44,358 nucleotides of DNA from Klebsiella planticola ATCC 33531. Lineage in GTDB: Bacteria > Pseudomonadota > Gammaproteobacteria > Enterobacterales > Enterobacteriaceae. The position numbers and the translations under genes were made by a program. Each line of letters begins with the position of its first letter. Position 1 is the stretch's first letter. Where the stretch lies: the NCBI RefSeq assembly GCF_000735435.1, contig NZ_JMPP01000002.1, positions 1 through 44,358 of the forward strand. Reading direction: 5' to 3'. Shown here in pieces: positions 7,937 through 17,840 of the stretch. The notes below the pieces were generated by a model. That model saw nothing but the letters and a program-made list of their open reading frames with translations, ran no database searches and was not told the DNA's origin.

Positions 7937-10362
7937 GAATACTTTTTGGTGCGCCGCGTCGGCGCGGTATTGGCCGGGTCGTCCGGCCAGACATGTTTGG
8001 GATAACGCCCCTTCATCTCTTTTTGCACCTCGCGATAGGTCCCCTGCCAGAAAGCGCTGAGGTCGCGGGTAATCTGCAGCGGACGCTGCGCAGGCGACAG
8101 CAGCTCCAGCACCAGCGCGATCCGGCCCTGGGCTATCGTCGGCGTGGCGGCTTCGCCGAACATCTCCTGCATACGTACCGCCAGCGCGGGCGGATTATCG
8201 GCATGGTAGCGGATCGCTATCCGGCTCCCGGTCGGCACCGTGTAATGGGTTGGCAGTTCGCTGTCCAGCTTCTGTCGCAATGACCACGGCAGCCAGTTTT
8301 GTAGCGCCTGGCGTACATCCAACGCTTTCAGCGCGCGCAGCGAGTGCACTCCGCTCATCTGCGGTAGCAGCCAGGCTTCAAGCGAGTCCAGTAGCGAGGC
8401 GTCGTCGACGGCCGGCCACGCCTCTTCTGGCAGCCATTGTGCCGCGCAGAGCAGGCGCAGACGCAGCTGTTCGGCTTCCGGCGTCCAGTTAAGCACGCCG
8501 AGGCCCTTATCGCGGATGCCGTTGAGCATCGCCTGATGCAGCTCCTCTTCCGAGGGTTTCGCCAGCGGCTGGGTTTTTAACACCAGTTGACCGATACAGG
8601 TACGTCGCCAGGCCTTCAGCGTCCCCTGCGCCTCATCCCATTCGACGGTATCGGAACGCTGCGCCAACCCGGGGCACTGCGCCAGCAGCGCATTGACATC
8701 CAGCGGCAGCGCCAGGAGGATCCGCGCGTCCGGCGAGGCGCTTCCCTGCAGGAGCAGAGGCGCAATCAGCCATTCGTGGCGCCCGAGCGCATCGTCGGCG
8801 TCCAGCATCGCCCCCATCCCGTTGGCGAGCTGATAGCGCCCTTCCTGACCGCGGCGACGGGCGATCCGGTCGACAAATGCCGGCGCCAGCAGCGGCGCCA
8901 GGCGCTGTGCATCGGGCTGACCATCACGGCTGCCCAGCCGCTTCAAAAGCTGCTGCGCCCGCTGCTGCCAGTTCGGCTGCTGGCGGGCAAACGCCGCGCC
9001 GAGATCGCTGTTTCCGCCGCGCGGAGGCTCTTCGAGGATCGCCGCCAGTTTCGCCGCGGTCGCCGCATCATCCGGATCGGCTGCCGCCGTCAACATGGCC
9101 GCGAGACGCGGGTCATTACCCAGGGTGGCCATTTGGCGCCCGCGCGCCGATAACCTGTCGCCCTCCAGCGCCGATAGCGCCGTCAGCAAGCGTCGGGCCG
9201 CTGCCAGGTTTGCCTCAGGCGGTAAATCGAGCCAGTGCAGCTGCGCCGGATCGCGGCATCCCCACTGTAAAAGCTCCAGCAGCAGCGCTGAGAGATCGCT
9301 GTGCAGTATCTCAGGATCGCTCTGTGCCGCCGCGCGTTCCGCCTGTTCTTTGCCGATTAAATGCAGACAAATCCCCGGCTCCAGACGGCCGGCGCGACCG
9401 GCGCGTTGGGTCATTGACGCCTGGCTGATGCGTTGCGTAATCAGTCGGGTTAAGCCGGTACGGGCATCAAAGCGGGCGACGCGCTCCTGGGCGCTATCGA
9501 CCACCAGCCGGATGCCTTCGATGGTTAAGCTGGTCTCGGCGATATTGGTCGCCAGCACCACTTTGCGCTGACCTTCGGCGGCCGGGAGAATCGCTTTACG
9601 CTGCTCGCTCAGCGGCAGCGCACCGTACAGCGGACAGAGCACCACATCGTCGGCCACCCGTTCGGCCAGCTGCGCCTGCACCCGCTGAATTTCCCCCACG
9701 CCCGGGAGGAACAGCAGCATCGAGCCGCGCTCCTGGCGCAGCAGTTCCGCAGCGGCGATGGCGACCGCTTCATCGAAACGCTGATGCGCGGCAAGCGCCT
9801 GAAAGCGTTTTTCCACCGGGAACGCATGCCCTTCAGAGCAGATTGTCGGCGCCGAAGGCAGCAGCCGCTGCAGACGATCGTTATCCAGCGTCGCTGACAT
9901 AATCAGCAGTTTAAGATCCTCCCGTAGCCCCTGCTGGACATCCAGCAGCAGCGCCAGCGCCAGATCCGCCTGCAGGCTGCGCTCGTGGAACTCATCGAGG
10001 ATCACCAGCCCGACGCCGCTCAGTTCGGGATCGTGCTGGATCATCCGCGTCAGAATGCCTTCAGTCACTACCTCCAGTCGCGTATTCGGTCCGATGCAGG
10101 TTTCCGCGCGCATCCGGTAGCCGACGGTCACCCCCGGTTTCTCACCCAGCAGCTCCGCCAGACGTTGTGCCACGTTGCGGGCGGCTAATCGCCGCGGCTC
10201 CAGCAGAATAATGCGCCCGTCGATATGGCCATCGGCGAGTATTTGCAGCGGCAGCCAGGTCGATTTCCCGGCGCCGGTTGGCGCATTGAGCAATACCTGC
10301 GGCGCCTGCTGCAGTGCGGAAAGAAGTTCAGGGAGGACGGCGGCAACCGGCAATTGGGACAC
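7933..10362 (-). CDS. hrpB: ATP-dependent RNA helicase-like protein HrpB
   Basis: An 809-residue DEAH-box helicase family protein, near identical in layout to E. coli HrpB. Motif I is GAGKST (about residue 28), the DExH box is LDEFHER, motif III is MSAT, and motif VI is QRAGRAGR. The helicase core is followed by the HA2 and HrpB C-terminal domains, ending in KGRYPKHVWPDDPAN, the standard HrpB tail. Its cellular role is poorly defined. It converges on gspO and is divergent from thpR. In E. coli the downstream neighbour is mrcB, so the secretion operon appears to have been inserted on this side. Confidence 0.96.
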   Translation of the reverse strand: MSQLPVAAVLPELLSALQQAPQVLLNAPTGAGKSTWLPLQILADGHIDGRIILLEPRRLAARNVAQRLAELLGEKPGVTVGYRMRAETCIGPNTRLEVVTEGILTRMIQHDPELSGVGLVILDEFHERSLQADLALALLLDVQQGLREDLKLLIMSATLDNDRLQRLLPSAPTICSEGHAFPVEKRFQALAAHQRFDEAVAIAAAELLRQERGSMLLFLPGVGEIQRVQAQLAERVADDVVLCPLYGALPLSEQRKAILPAAEGQRKVVLATNIAETSLTIEGIRLVVDSAQERVARFDARTGLTRLITQRISQASMTQRAGRAGRLEPGICLHLIGKEQAERAAAQSDPEILHSDLSALLLELLQWGCRDPAQLHWLDLPPEANLAAARRLLTALSALEGDRLSARGRQMATLGNDPRLAAMLTAAADPDDAATAAKLAAILEEPPRGGNSDLGAAFARQQPNWQQRAQQLLKRLGSRDGQPDAQRLAPLLAPAFVDRIARRRGQEGRYQLANGMGAMLDADDALGRHEWLIAPLLLQGSASPDARILLALPLDVNALLAQCPGLAQRSDTVEWDEAQGTLKAWRRTCIGQLVLKTQPLAKPSEEELHQAMLNGIRDKGLGVLNWTPEAEQLRLRLLCAAQWLPEEAWPAVDDASLLDSLEAWLLPQMSGVHSLRALKALDVRQALQNWLPWSLRQKLDSELPTHYTVPTGSRIAIRYHADNPPALAVRMQEMFGEAATPTIAQGRIALVLELLSPAQRPLQITRDLSAFWQGTYREVQKEMKGRYPKHVWPDDPANTAPTRRTKKYS

Positions 10363-10434
10363 GAATGGCTCCGGAGGTTAACATTTGAGGGCAAGCATTG
10401 TAGCATCCTGATAATTCATTACCGAGTCTCTATC

Positions 10435-10971
10435 ATGTCCGAGCCGAAAAGGCTGTTTTTCGCCCTTGAGCTGCCTGCTGAAGCCCAGCGGCAAATCGTT
10501 CACTGGCGCGCGGCGAACTTTCCGGAAGATGCCGGACGGCCGGTGGCCGCAGATAACCTGCACCTGACGCTGGCCTTTCTCGGCGAAGTCAGCGCGGACA
10601 AGCAGCGTGCGCTGGCGGCGCTGGCCGGGCGCATCCGCCAGCCCGGTTTTACGCTCACGCTCGACGATGCCGGCCAGTGGCTGCGTTCCCGCGTGGTGTG
10701 GCTCGGCACCCGCCGGCCTCCGCGCGGCCTGCTACAGCTGGCTAACATGCTGCGCGCCCAGGCGGCACGTAGCGGCTGCTATCAAAGCCCGCAGCCGTTT
10801 CATCCGCATATCACCCTGCTGCGCGAAGCCCGCCACGCGGTGCCCATTCCGCCGCCGGGCTTCAGCTGGACTTTTGCCGTCAGTGAGTTTGTGCTTTATG
10901 AATCCCGTTTTTCCCGCGGACGCACCCGCTATACCGCGCTGGAACGTTATCCCTTTAACAAGGAAAGCTGA
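10435..10971 (+). CDS. thpR: RNA 2',3'-cyclic phosphodiesterase ThpR (LigT)
   Basis: A 178-residue member of the 2H phosphoesterase family. The two catalytic H-x-T motifs are visible as HLTLAF (about residue 42) and HITLLR (about residue 124). In E. coli the enzyme opens 2',3'-cyclic phosphates at RNA ends and was first noted for 2'-5' RNA ligation. The frame is open well upstream; I chose ATG 10435 ([14 protein letters not shown]) by family length and because upstream starts would run into the hrpB promoter. The stop overlaps the sfsA start by one base (TGATG), so the two genes are likely co-transcribed. Confidence 0.94.
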   Translation: MSEPKRLFFALELPAEAQRQIVHWRAANFPEDAGRPVAADNLHLTLAFLGEVSADKQRALAALAGRIRQPGFTLTLDDAGQWLRSRVVWLGTRRPPRGLLQLANMLRAQAARSGCYQSPQPFHPHITLLREARHAVPIPPPGFSWTFAVSEFVLYESRFSRGRTRYTALERYPFNKES

Positions 10972-11687
10972 TGCAGTTCACTCCACCTTTACAATCCGCC
11001 ATCCTGATTAAGCGTTACAAACGGTTTTTGGCGGATGTGGTCACCCCCGACGGTCGGGAGCTTACGCTACACTGCCCGAATACCGGCGCGATGACCGGCT
11101 GCGCGACCCCCGGCGATACCGTCTGGTACTCCACGTCGGATAACCCGAAACGCAAATACGCCCATACCTGGGAATTAACGCAAACCCAGCGGGGCGCAAT
11201 AATTTGTGTTAATACTTTACGCGCGAATATACTGGCAAAAGAGGCGATACTTGCGGGGAGCATTGTCGAACTTTCTGGATATAACACGCTGAAAAGTGAA
11301 GTAAAATACGGCGAGGAAAAGAGTCGTATCGATATTATGTTACAGGCAGAAGAGCGACAAAACTGCTATATTGAAGTGAAATCGGTTACGTTGGCGGAAA
11401 ATGAAAGCGGTTATTTCCCCGATGCTGTGACCGAGCGCGGTCAAAAGCACCTTCGGGAGCTGATGAGCGTGGCGGCGGCAGGCGACCGGGCCGTAATCTT
11501 GTTCGCCGTGCTCCATTCGGCGATCGACCGTTTCTCACCCGCGCATCATATTGATGCCAGATACGCACAGCTGTTGATTGAGGCGCAAACCAAGGGGGTA
11601 GAAATTCTCGTTTATAAAGCGGAACTTTCTACTGAAATGATGACTCTGAATAAGCCGATTACCGCGGTGTTAACCCCCGGTAAATAA
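10971..11687 (+). CDS. sfsA: DNA-binding / sugar fermentation stimulation protein SfsA
   Basis: A 238-residue protein of full family length. Typical segments are [22 protein letters not shown] and [11 protein letters not shown], the last resembling a nuclease-fold core (E-x-K). SfsA was found in E. coli as a stimulator of maltose gene expression and binds DNA non-specifically; its true role is unsettled. Its start overlaps the thpR stop and it lies upstream of dksA as in E. coli. Confidence 0.95.
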   Translation: MQFTPPLQSAILIKRYKRFLADVVTPDGRELTLHCPNTGAMTGCATPGDTVWYSTSDNPKRKYAHTWELTQTQRGAIICVNTLRANILAKEAILAGSIVELSGYNTLKSEVKYGEEKSRIDIMLQAEERQNCYIEVKSVTLAENESGYFPDAVTERGQKHLRELMSVAAAGDRAVILFAVLHSAIDRFSPAHHIDARYAQLLIEAQTKGVEILVYKAELSTEMMTLNKPITAVLTPGK

Positions 11688-11763
11688 ACGGCTAAATTGT
11701 GTCCGGGTCGCGAGCGCAAATACGCTTTTCTTCACAGGGTTGTCAAGTGTAACGTTTAGATAA

Positions 11764-11792
11764 TTGCTATCCGGAAAAGCATCTGCTATTTA
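11764..11792 (+). promoter_or_regulatory. Possible sigma70 promoter of dksA
   Basis: TTGCTA (11764-11769), a 17-base spacer and TATTTA (11787-11792) lie about 60 bases before the dksA start in the 164-base sfsA-dksA gap. The match is fair but not strong. Other AT-rich hexamers nearby (TTGTCA at 11740) are also possible. Confidence 0.35.
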
Positions 11793-11851
11793 TAGCGGCC
11801 TGATTTTTCCCCCAACATGGGGATCGATAGTGCGTGTTAAGGAGAAGCAAC

Positions 11852-12307
11852 ATGCAAGAAGGGCAAAACCGTAAAACATCGTCCCTGAGTATTCTCGCCA
11901 TCGCTGGGGTGGAGCCATATCAAGAGAAGCCGGGCGAAGAGTATATGAACGAAGCCCAGCTGGCGCACTTCAGGCGTATTCTTGAAGCATGGCGTAATCA
12001 ACTCAGGGATGAAGTGGATCGCACCGTATCGCACATGCAGGATGAAGCAGCTAACTTCCCGGATCCGGTAGACCGTGCCGCTCAGGAAGAAGAATTCAGC
12101 CTGGAACTGCGTAACCGCGACCGCGAACGTAAACTGATCAAAAAGATCGAGAAAACGCTGAAGAAAGTCGAAGACGAGGATTTCGGCTTCTGCGAATCCT
12201 GTGGCGTTGAGATTGGCATTCGCCGTCTGGAAGCGCGTCCGACCGCTGACCTGTGCATCGACTGCAAAACGCTGGCGGAAATTCGCGAAAAGCAGATGGC
12301 TGGCTAA
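11852..12307 (+). CDS. dksA: RNA polymerase-binding transcription factor DksA
   Basis: A 151-residue protein almost identical to E. coli DksA. It enters the secondary channel of RNA polymerase and, with ppGpp, adjusts transcription of rRNA and amino acid genes. The coiled-coil tip has [11 protein letters not shown] with the two functional Asp residues. The four-cysteine zinc finger is CESC ... CIDC, and the C-terminal helix ends [10 protein letters not shown] chose ATG 11852 (MQEGQNRK), preceded by AAGGAG, over an upstream in-frame start at 11834. Confidence 0.98.
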   Translation: MQEGQNRKTSSLSILAIAGVEPYQEKPGEEYMNEAQLAHFRRILEAWRNQLRDEVDRTVSHMQDEAANFPDPVDRAAQEEEFSLELRNRDRERKLIKKIEKTLKKVEDEDFGFCESCGVEIGIRRLEARPTADLCIDCKTLAEIREKQMAG

Positions 12308-12329
12308 TCCGCTTCGCTATCGTATCTCC

Positions 12330-12356
12330 GGCGGGAGTCTCTCCCGCCTACATGTT
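12330..12356 (+). terminator. Hairpin after dksA
   Basis: GGCGGGAG, a 3-base loop and CTCCCGCC (12330-12348) form a strong 8-pair stem in the 62-base dksA-gluQ gap. A broken T-rich stretch (TGTTTTAT) follows a few bases later. It is a likely partial terminator between dksA and gluQ. Confidence 0.5.
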
Positions 12357-12369
12357 TTATTAGTCACCC

Positions 12370-13251
12370 ATGAATGACTCACACTATATTGGCCGCTTTG
12401 CCCCCTCACCTTCCGGCGAACTCCACTTCGGCTCTCTGATTGCCGCACTCGGCAGCTATCTTCAGGCCCGTGCGCAAAACGGTATCTGGCGCGTACGCAT
12501 TGAAGATATCGATCCGCCGCGTGAAGTCCCCGGCGCCGCCAGTACGATTCTGCGCCAGCTGGAGCACTACGGCCTGCACTGGGACGGCGAAGTGCTGTGG
12601 CAGTCGCAGCGTCACGAAGCCTACCGCGAGCGGCTGGCCTGGCTGCATGAACAGGGGCTTTGCTATTACTGCACCTGTACCCGGGCCCGTATTCACGCCG
12701 TCGGCGGCGTGTATGACGGCCACTGCCGCGATTTACGACTCGGCGCCAACGACGCCGCCCTGCGCTTACGTCAGACGCGACCGGTCCTCGCGTTTTATGA
12801 CCGTCTGCGCGGTACCCTCGTCGCCGATGAGGCGCTGGCGCGGGAAGATTTCATTATCCACCGCCGCGACGGTCTGTTCGCCTATAATCTTGCGGTGGTC
12901 GTGGACGATCATTTCCAGGGAGTCAGCGAAATCGTCCGCGGGGCGGATCTTATCGAACCGACGGTGCGCCAGATTTCGCTGTATCAGCATTTTGGCTGGC
13001 AGGCTCCGGACTATGTCCATCTGCCGCTGGCGGTGAATGCCCAGGGGAATAAACTCTCCAAACAAAACCACGCCCCGGCGCTGCCGGAGGGCGATCCGCG
13101 TCCCGAAATTATGCGGGCGTTAATGTTTCTTAATCAGGATATTGAGCAGGAATGGCGAGCGTTAAGTATTGAGGATTTACTGAAGAATGCGGTAGCCAAC
13201 TGGGACCTGCAAAAAATCCAGCATTCTCAAATGACTCTCGCTGAGCTATGA
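12370..13251 (+). CDS. gluQ: Glutamyl-Q tRNA(Asp) synthetase GluQ
   Basis: A 293-residue paralogue of the glutamyl-tRNA synthetase catalytic domain without an anticodon-binding domain. It attaches glutamate to the queuosine base of tRNA(Asp). The class I signature appears as [14 protein letters not shown] (HIGH-like) and the KMSKS-like loop as NKLSKQN. A zinc-site region is visible as [11 protein letters not shown] and later GHCRD. It is downstream of dksA, as in E. coli, where much of its expression is read-through from dksA. A 50-base gap separates it from pcnB. Confidence 0.95.
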   Translation: MNDSHYIGRFAPSPSGELHFGSLIAALGSYLQARAQNGIWRVRIEDIDPPREVPGAASTILRQLEHYGLHWDGEVLWQSQRHEAYRERLAWLHEQGLCYYCTCTRARIHAVGGVYDGHCRDLRLGANDAALRLRQTRPVLAFYDRLRGTLVADEALAREDFIIHRRDGLFAYNLAVVVDDHFQGVSEIVRGADLIEPTVRQISLYQHFGWQAPDYVHLPLAVNAQGNKLSKQNHAPALPEGDPRPEIMRALMFLNQDIEQEWRALSIEDLLKNAVANWDLQKIQHSQMTLAEL

Positions 13252-13291
13252 TTAGCCGCTATTTTTTGTCCTGAAGTCCGTCTGACACTAC

Positions 13292-13304
13292 GAGGTGCAA
13301 CATT
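13292..13304 (+). promoter_or_regulatory. Ribosome binding site and AUU start of pcnB
   Basis: GAGGTG (13292-13297) is followed after four bases by ATT (13302-13304), in frame with pcnB. The next codons read [15 protein letters not shown], the E. coli PcnB N-terminus. No ATG, GTG or TTG in a suitable place gives this N-terminus. E. coli pcnB is a known case of AUU initiation. Confidence 0.8.
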
Positions 13305-14696
13305 TTTACCCGAGTCGCTAATTTTTGCCGTAAGGTGCTAAGCCGTGAAGAGCGCGACGCAGAAGCCGCCGTTGAACAAACGCATATGACGGTTATCCCG
13401 CGTGAACAGCATGCAATTTCCCGCAAAGATATCAGTGATAATGCCCTCAAGGTGCTCTATCGACTGAACAAGGCGGGCTATGAAGCCTATCTCGTCGGCG
13501 GTGGCGTACGTGACCTTCTGCTTGGTAAAAAACCTAAAGATTTTGACGTGACAACCAGCGCGACGCCGGATCAGGTTCGTAAACTGTTCCGCAACTGTCG
13601 TCTGGTGGGTCGTCGTTTCCGCCTGGCGCACGTGATGTTCGGGCCGGAAATCATCGAAGTCGCCACCTTCCGCGGCCACCATGAAGGGCACACCACCGAT
13701 CGTGTGACTTCACAGCGCGGCCAGAACGGGATGCTGCTGCGCGACAACATCTTCGGATCGATCGAAGAAGATGCCCAGCGTCGCGACTTCACCATTAACA
13801 GCCTGTATTACAGCGTGGCCGATTTTACCGTGCGCGACTACGTCGGCGGCATGAAAGATCTGCAGGAGGGCATGATTCGCCTGATTGGCGATCCGGAAAC
13901 CCGCTACCGCGAAGATCCGGTCCGCATGCTGCGCGCTGTGCGCTTTGCCGCCAAGCTGAATATGAACATCAGCGCGGAAACCGCCGAGCCGATTCCGCGT
14001 CTTGCCGCGCTGCTCCATGACGTTCCCCCGGCGCGTCTGTTCGAAGAAGTGCTGAAGCTGCTGCAGGCGGGCTATGGCTATGATACCTACATGCTGCTGC
14101 GCGAATATAACCTGTTCCAGCCGCTGTTCCCGACCATCACCCGCTACTTTACCGAGCGCGGCGATAGCCCGATGGAACACATCATTACCCAGGTGCTGAA
14201 GAATACCGATAACCGCATCCATAACGATATGCGCGTTAACCCGGCGTTCCTGTTTGCGGTCATGTTCTGGTATCCGCTGCTGGAAATGGCGCAGAAAATC
14301 ACCCAGGAGAGCGGTCTGGCCTACAACGACGCTTTCGCGCTGGCGATGAACGATGTGCTGGATGAAGCCTGCCGTACGCTGGCCATTCCGAAGCGTATTA
14401 CCACTCTGGTACGCGATATCTGGCAGCTGCAGCTGCGCATGTCCCGCCGCCAGGGCAAACGCGCCTGGAAGCTGATGGAACATCCGAAATTCCGCGCCGC
14501 CTACGATCTGCTGGAGCTGCGTGCCGGCGCCGAGAAAAATGGCGAACTGCAGCGTCTGACCAAATGGTGGGGCGAGTTCCAGGTTGCCGCGCCGCCAGAT
14601 CAAAAAGAGATGCTTAACGAGCTCGATGACGAACCCGCACCGCGCCGCCGCCATCGTCGCCCGCGTAAACGCACCCCGCGTCAGGGTGGCGCATGA
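13302..14696 (+). CDS. pcnB: Poly(A) polymerase I PcnB, started at AUU
   Basis: A 464-residue enzyme when read from the AUU at 13302; a conventional GTG start at 13335 would remove 11 residues. PcnB adds poly(A) tails to RNA 3' ends and so promotes decay, including decay of the ColE1 regulator RNA I. The nucleotidyltransferase signature is [18 protein letters not shown] with the catalytic Asp pair, followed by [11 protein letters not shown] and the tRNA nucleotidyltransferase-type RNA-binding domain. The C-terminal tail is strongly basic ([15 protein letters not shown]), as in E. coli. The rare start codon is expected to keep expression low. The stop overlaps folK by four bases. Confidence 0.95.
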   Translation: MFTRVANFCRKVLSREERDAEAAVEQTHMTVIPREQHAISRKDISDNALKVLYRLNKAGYEAYLVGGGVRDLLLGKKPKDFDVTTSATPDQVRKLFRNCRLVGRRFRLAHVMFGPEIIEVATFRGHHEGHTTDRVTSQRGQNGMLLRDNIFGSIEEDAQRRDFTINSLYYSVADFTVRDYVGGMKDLQEGMIRLIGDPETRYREDPVRMLRAVRFAAKLNMNISAETAEPIPRLAALLHDVPPARLFEEVLKLLQAGYGYDTYMLLREYNLFQPLFPTITRYFTERGDSPMEHIITQVLKNTDNRIHNDMRVNPAFLFAVMFWYPLLEMAQKITQESGLAYNDAFALAMNDVLDEACRTLAIPKRITTLVRDIWQLQLRMSRRQGKRAWKLMEHPKFRAAYDLLELRAGAEKNGELQRLTKWWGEFQVAAPPDQKEMLNELDDEPAPRRRHRRPRKRTPRQGGA

Positions 14697-15172
14697 CCCG
14701 CGTCTACATCGCGATCGGCAGCAATCTGGCTTCTCCTCTGGAGCAGGTCAACGCTGCCGTGACGGCGCTGGCTGCCATTCCAGACAGCCGGATGGTTGCG
14801 GTCTCCTCTTTTTACCGCACGCCGCCGCTGGGGCCGCAGGATCAGCCTGACTACCTCAATGCCGCCGTCGCCCTGGAGACGGAACTGCAGGCTGAAGCCT
14901 TGCTGGAGCATACCCAGCGCATCGAGCTGCAGCAGGGCCGTCAACGCAAAGCCGAACGCTGGGGCCCTCGTACGCTGGATCTCGATATCATGCTGTTTGG
15001 CGATGCCGTGATTAACAGCGAGCGCCTGACGGTACCGCACTACGATATGAAAAACCGCGGCTTTATGCTGTGGCCGCTGTATGAGATTGCCCCGACGCTT
15101 CATTTCCCCGACGGCGCCACTCTGCGCCAGGCGCTGGAAAACCTCGGCGCCGAAAAGCCGGCGATCTGGTAG
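14693..15172 (+). CDS. folK: HPPK, 6-hydroxymethyl-7,8-dihydropterin pyrophosphokinase
   Basis: A 159-residue folate biosynthesis enzyme that transfers pyrophosphate from ATP to hydroxymethyl-dihydropterin. The N-terminal [15 protein letters not shown] and the metal and substrate signature [14 protein letters not shown] are clear. The start ATG overlaps the pcnB stop (ATGA), so the pair is translationally coupled. In E. coli a fimbrial cluster (yadN to yadC) lies between folK and panB; here only 122 bases separate them. Confidence 0.97.
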   Translation: MTRVYIAIGSNLASPLEQVNAAVTALAAIPDSRMVAVSSFYRTPPLGPQDQPDYLNAAVALETELQAEALLEHTQRIELQQGRQRKAERWGPRTLDLDIMLFGDAVINSERLTVPHYDMKNRGFMLWPLYEIAPTLHFPDGATLRQALENLGAEKPAIW

Positions 15173-15231
15173 TTCCCCCTTCCCCATTTTTAGCCATTAC
15201 GGCGATCGTCGTTATCGGTTGCCTAAAACCA

Positions 15232-15259
15232 TTGCCCCTCTGAATGCTGCTGTTAGAAT
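15232..15259 (+). promoter_or_regulatory. Possible sigma70 promoter of panB
   Basis: TTGCCC (15232-15237), a 16-base spacer and TAGAAT (15254-15259) end about 35 bases before the panB start. The -10 is good and the -35 is moderate. It is the best candidate in the folK-panB gap. Confidence 0.4.
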
Positions 15260-15294
15260 GCCGGTTAATATGACTTTCATCATCAGGAAACGTT

Positions 15295-16086
15295 ATGAAA
15301 CCGACCACTATCGCCCTGCTGCAGAAATGCAAACAGGAGAAGCAGCGCTTCGCCACCATCACCGCCTATGACTACAGCTTTGCGAAGCTGTTTGCCGATG
15401 AAGGGATCAACGTGATGCTGGTAGGTGACTCGCTGGGTATGACGGTGCAAGGGCACGACTCGACCTTGCCGGTGACCGTGGAAGATATCGCCTACCACAC
15501 CCAGGCGGTACGTCGCGGCGCCCCCCATTGCCTGCTGCTCGCTGACCTGCCGTTTATGGCCTACGCCACCCCGGAACAGACCTTCGCTAACGCCGCCATT
15601 GTGATGCGCGCAGGCGCCAACATGGTTAAGCTTGAAGGCGGCGCCTGGCTTGCGGAAACGGTGAAAATGCTGGCGGAACGCGCGGTGCCGGTTTGCGGCC
15701 ACCTTGGTCTGACCCCACAGTCGGTCAATATTTTCGGCGGCTATAAAGTGCAGGGCCGCGGCGACGCGGCGCAGGCGCTGTTCGACGACGCGCTGGCACT
15801 GGAAGCGGCTGGCGCACAGCTGCTGGTCCTTGAGTGCGTCCCGGTCGAGCTGGCTCAACGTATCACCGAGGCGTTAACCATTCCGGTTATCGGCATTGGT
15901 GCGGGTAACGTCACCGACGGCCAGATCCTCGTGATGCATGACGCTTTCGGGATCACCGGCGGCCATATCCCTAAGTTCGCTAAAAATTTCCTCGCTGAAG
16001 CGGGCGACATGCGCGCCGCAGTGCGGCAGTATATTGCCGACGTGGAGTCCGGCGTTTATCCGGGCGAAGAACACAGTTTCCATTAA
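15295..16086 (+). CDS. panB: 3-methyl-2-oxobutanoate hydroxymethyltransferase
   Basis: A 263-residue enzyme that makes ketopantoate from 2-ketoisovalerate and methylene-tetrahydrofolate, the first step of pantothenate synthesis. The characteristic [16 protein letters not shown], the metal-binding [14 protein letters not shown] and the catalytic-loop region MVKLEGG are present. The length equals E. coli PanB. It is followed after 11 bases by panC in one operon. Confidence 0.97.
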   Translation: MKPTTIALLQKCKQEKQRFATITAYDYSFAKLFADEGINVMLVGDSLGMTVQGHDSTLPVTVEDIAYHTQAVRRGAPHCLLLADLPFMAYATPEQTFANAAIVMRAGANMVKLEGGAWLAETVKMLAERAVPVCGHLGLTPQSVNIFGGYKVQGRGDAAQALFDDALALEAAGAQLLVLECVPVELAQRITEALTIPVIGIGAGNVTDGQILVMHDAFGITGGHIPKFAKNFLAEAGDMRAAVRQYIADVESGVYPGEEHSFH

Positions 16087-16097
16087 GGAGTCTTGTT

Positions 16098-16952
16098 GTG
16101 CTGATTATTGAATCCCTGCCGCTGCTGCGCCAGCATATCCGCCGTTTGCGCCAGGAAGGTAAGCGTATCGCGCTGGTTCCCACTATGGGCAACCTGCACG
16201 ACGGTCATATGCAGCTGGTGGATACCGCAAAAGCCAGCGCCGATGTCGTGGTGGTCAGTATTTTCGTCAACCCGATGCAGTTCGATCGTCCTGACGATCT
16301 GTCGCGCTATCCGCGTACGCTGCAGGATGATTGCGAAAAGCTGAACAAACGTAAGGTGGATTTTGTTTTCGCCCCCGCGCCGGCAGAGATCTATCCGCAC
16401 GGTACCGAAAACCAGACCTGCGTGGATGTACCGGGGCTGTCGACCATGCTTGAGGGTGCCAGTCGTCCGGGCCACTTCCGCGGCGTATCGACCATCGTCA
16501 GCAAGCTGTTTAACCTGGTCCAGCCGGATGTCGCCTGCTTTGGCGAGAAGGACTTCCAGCAGCTGGCGCTGATTCGTAAAATGGTCGCCGACATGGGTTA
16601 CGATATTGAGATAATCGGCGTGCCGATTATTCGTGCTAAAGATGGTTTGGCGCTGAGCTCACGCAACGGCTACCTCACCGCAGAGCAGCGTAAAATTGCG
16701 CCGGGCCTGTACAAAGTGCTGAGCGCCGTCGCCGATAAGCTTGCCGCCGGTGAACGTAACCTGGATGAAATCATTACCCTTGCCGGGCAGGAGCTGAACG
16801 AGAAAGGCTTCCGCGCCGACGACATCCAGATCCGGGATGCGGATACGCTGCTGGAGCTGACGGAAACCAGTCAACGTGCGGTGATCCTGATGGCCGCATG
16901 GCTGGGACAGGCGCGGTTGATCGATAACCAAATCGTCGAACTGGGTCAGTAG
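16098..16952 (+). CDS. panC: Pantothenate synthetase
   Basis: A 284-residue enzyme that condenses pantoate and beta-alanine with ATP. The adenylate-forming signature is [14 protein letters not shown] (HxGH) and the KMSKS-like loop is [10 protein letters not shown]. It begins at GTG 16098 ([10 protein letters not shown]), with AAGGAG at 16085-16090 as ribosome binding site; the length matches E. coli PanC. It is co-transcribed with panB. A 7-base inverted repeat (AAGCGGA ... TCCGCTT, 16995-17015) follows in the 205-base gap before panD and may be a weak terminator. Confidence 0.97.
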   Translation: MLIIESLPLLRQHIRRLRQEGKRIALVPTMGNLHDGHMQLVDTAKASADVVVVSIFVNPMQFDRPDDLSRYPRTLQDDCEKLNKRKVDFVFAPAPAEIYPHGTENQTCVDVPGLSTMLEGASRPGHFRGVSTIVSKLFNLVQPDVACFGEKDFQQLALIRKMVADMGYDIEIIGVPIIRAKDGLALSSRNGYLTAEQRKIAPGLYKVLSAVADKLAAGERNLDEIITLAGQELNEKGFRADDIQIRDADTLLELTETSQRAVILMAAWLGQARLIDNQIVELGQ

Positions 16953-17157
16953 ACAAGGGTTAAAAATCTGGCAATATTGCCGGACATTTACTCAAAGCGG
17001 ATGTCATGTCCGCTTCGTATCATTTAAGGTATAGACCCTGACTACTCCGCTTGCAGACCGGCGGCAGGCAAGAGCACTACCGTCCCCCATCAGGGGAAAG
17101 TCGCTCGCCCGCCACGCCCCTGCACTCTGAAGCAGGACGGGAAGAAAGGTAGACATC

Positions 17158-17538
17158 ATGATTCGTAATATGCTGCAGGGCAAACTCCACCGCGTTAAAG
17201 TCACGCAGGCCGACCTGCACTATGAAGGTTCCTGCGCCATTGACCAGGATTTTCTGGATGCGTCCGGTATTCTTGAAAACGAAGCGATCCACATCTGGAA
17301 CGTGACCAACGGCAACCGTTTCTCCACCTATGCCATTGCCGCCGAACGTGGCTCGCGAATCATTTCGGTGAATGGCGCTGCCGCGCACTGCGCCAGCGTG
17401 GGTGACATTCTGATTATTGCCAGCTTCGTCACCATGCCTGATGAAGAAGCCCGCCGCTGGCAGCCGAAAGTGGCCTATTTCGAAGGCGACAACGAAATGA
17501 AGCGCCAGGCAAAAGCCATTCCGGTACAGGTTGCCTGA
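17158..17538 (+). CDS. panD: Aspartate 1-decarboxylase
   Basis: A 126-residue proenzyme that supplies beta-alanine for pantothenate synthesis. It self-cleaves at Gly24-Ser25 in [10 protein letters not shown] to make the pyruvoyl group; the active-site Lys9 lies in QGKLHRVKV and Tyr58 in NRFSTYAI. The gene is preceded by AAAGGTAG, with ATG at 17158. In E. coli, yadD lies between panC and panD; here that gap holds no gene I can recognise. Confidence 0.97.
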   Translation: MIRNMLQGKLHRVKVTQADLHYEGSCAIDQDFLDASGILENEAIHIWNVTNGNRFSTYAIAAERGSRIISVNGAAAHCASVGDILIIASFVTMPDEEARRWQPKVAYFEGDNEMKRQAKAIPVQVA

Positions 17539-17551
17539 TAGCCAATCGCTG

Positions 17552-17587
17552 ACGGTGCGCCGCCCAGACGGGGCACCGTTTATTTAT
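17552..17587 (+). terminator. Terminator of panD
   Basis: ACGGTGC (17552-17558) pairs with GCACCGT (17573-17579), with extra GC pairing inside, followed by TTTATTTAT. It lies 14 bases after the panD stop and also separates panD from the convergent accessory island. Confidence 0.6.
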
Positions 17588-17597
17588 AACAGAATAC

Positions 17598-17840
17598 TCA
17601 AGATAAACGTCTTTTAATCGCAGCCGTTATATAAACCACTATTGCTACGATGAACAGTGAAGCAATACAAAGCGACAGAAAGTAATACTTATCCCATATA
17701 TCACCAGGTATAACTTCTGTATAGCGTCTGATCAGATAATAGGTTTTGACTTCCGGCATAAATAAAAACAGCAGTACGAACACTACTGTATATAGTAATG
17801 CTTCGCCAATCCATAATAGCGCGTATTGTATCGGTTTCAT
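17598..17840 (-). CDS. Small two-helix membrane protein, candidate immunity protein
   Basis: An 80-residue protein I do not recognise as a named family. Two hydrophobic segments are visible: about residues 5-28 (YALLWIGEALLYTVVFVLLFLF) and about 53-74 (YFLSLCIASLFIVAIVVYITAA). They are separated by a polar, aromatic loop, and the C-terminus is positive (KRRLS). Both ends carry a few positive charges, so the loop is probably periplasmic, where a peptidoglycan-attacking effector would act. Its start overlaps the stop of the effector gene by one base (TAATG), the tight coupling typical of effector-immunity pairs. The base composition is visibly AT-richer than the flanking pan genes. The immunity role is inferred from position only. 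Confidence 0.7.
   Translation of the reverse strand: MKPIQYALLWIGEALLYTVVFVLLFLFMPEVKTYYLIRRYTEVIPGDIWDKYYFLSLCIASLFIVAIVVYITAAIKRRLS

Noticed and set aside
13710-14654. A 314-codon open frame on the minus strand opposite pcnB
   Set aside because: Antisense shadow of pcnB; no ribosome binding site and no domain likeness.
15173-15294. Search for remains of the E. coli yad fimbrial cluster between folK and panB
   Set aside because: Only 122 bases are present; no usher, chaperone or fimbrial fragment is visible.
16953-17157. Possible yadD (rpnC) remnant between panC and panD
   Set aside because: No frame in the 205 bases shows likeness to the PD-(D/E)XK transposase-like YadD; only a weak inverted repeat is seen.
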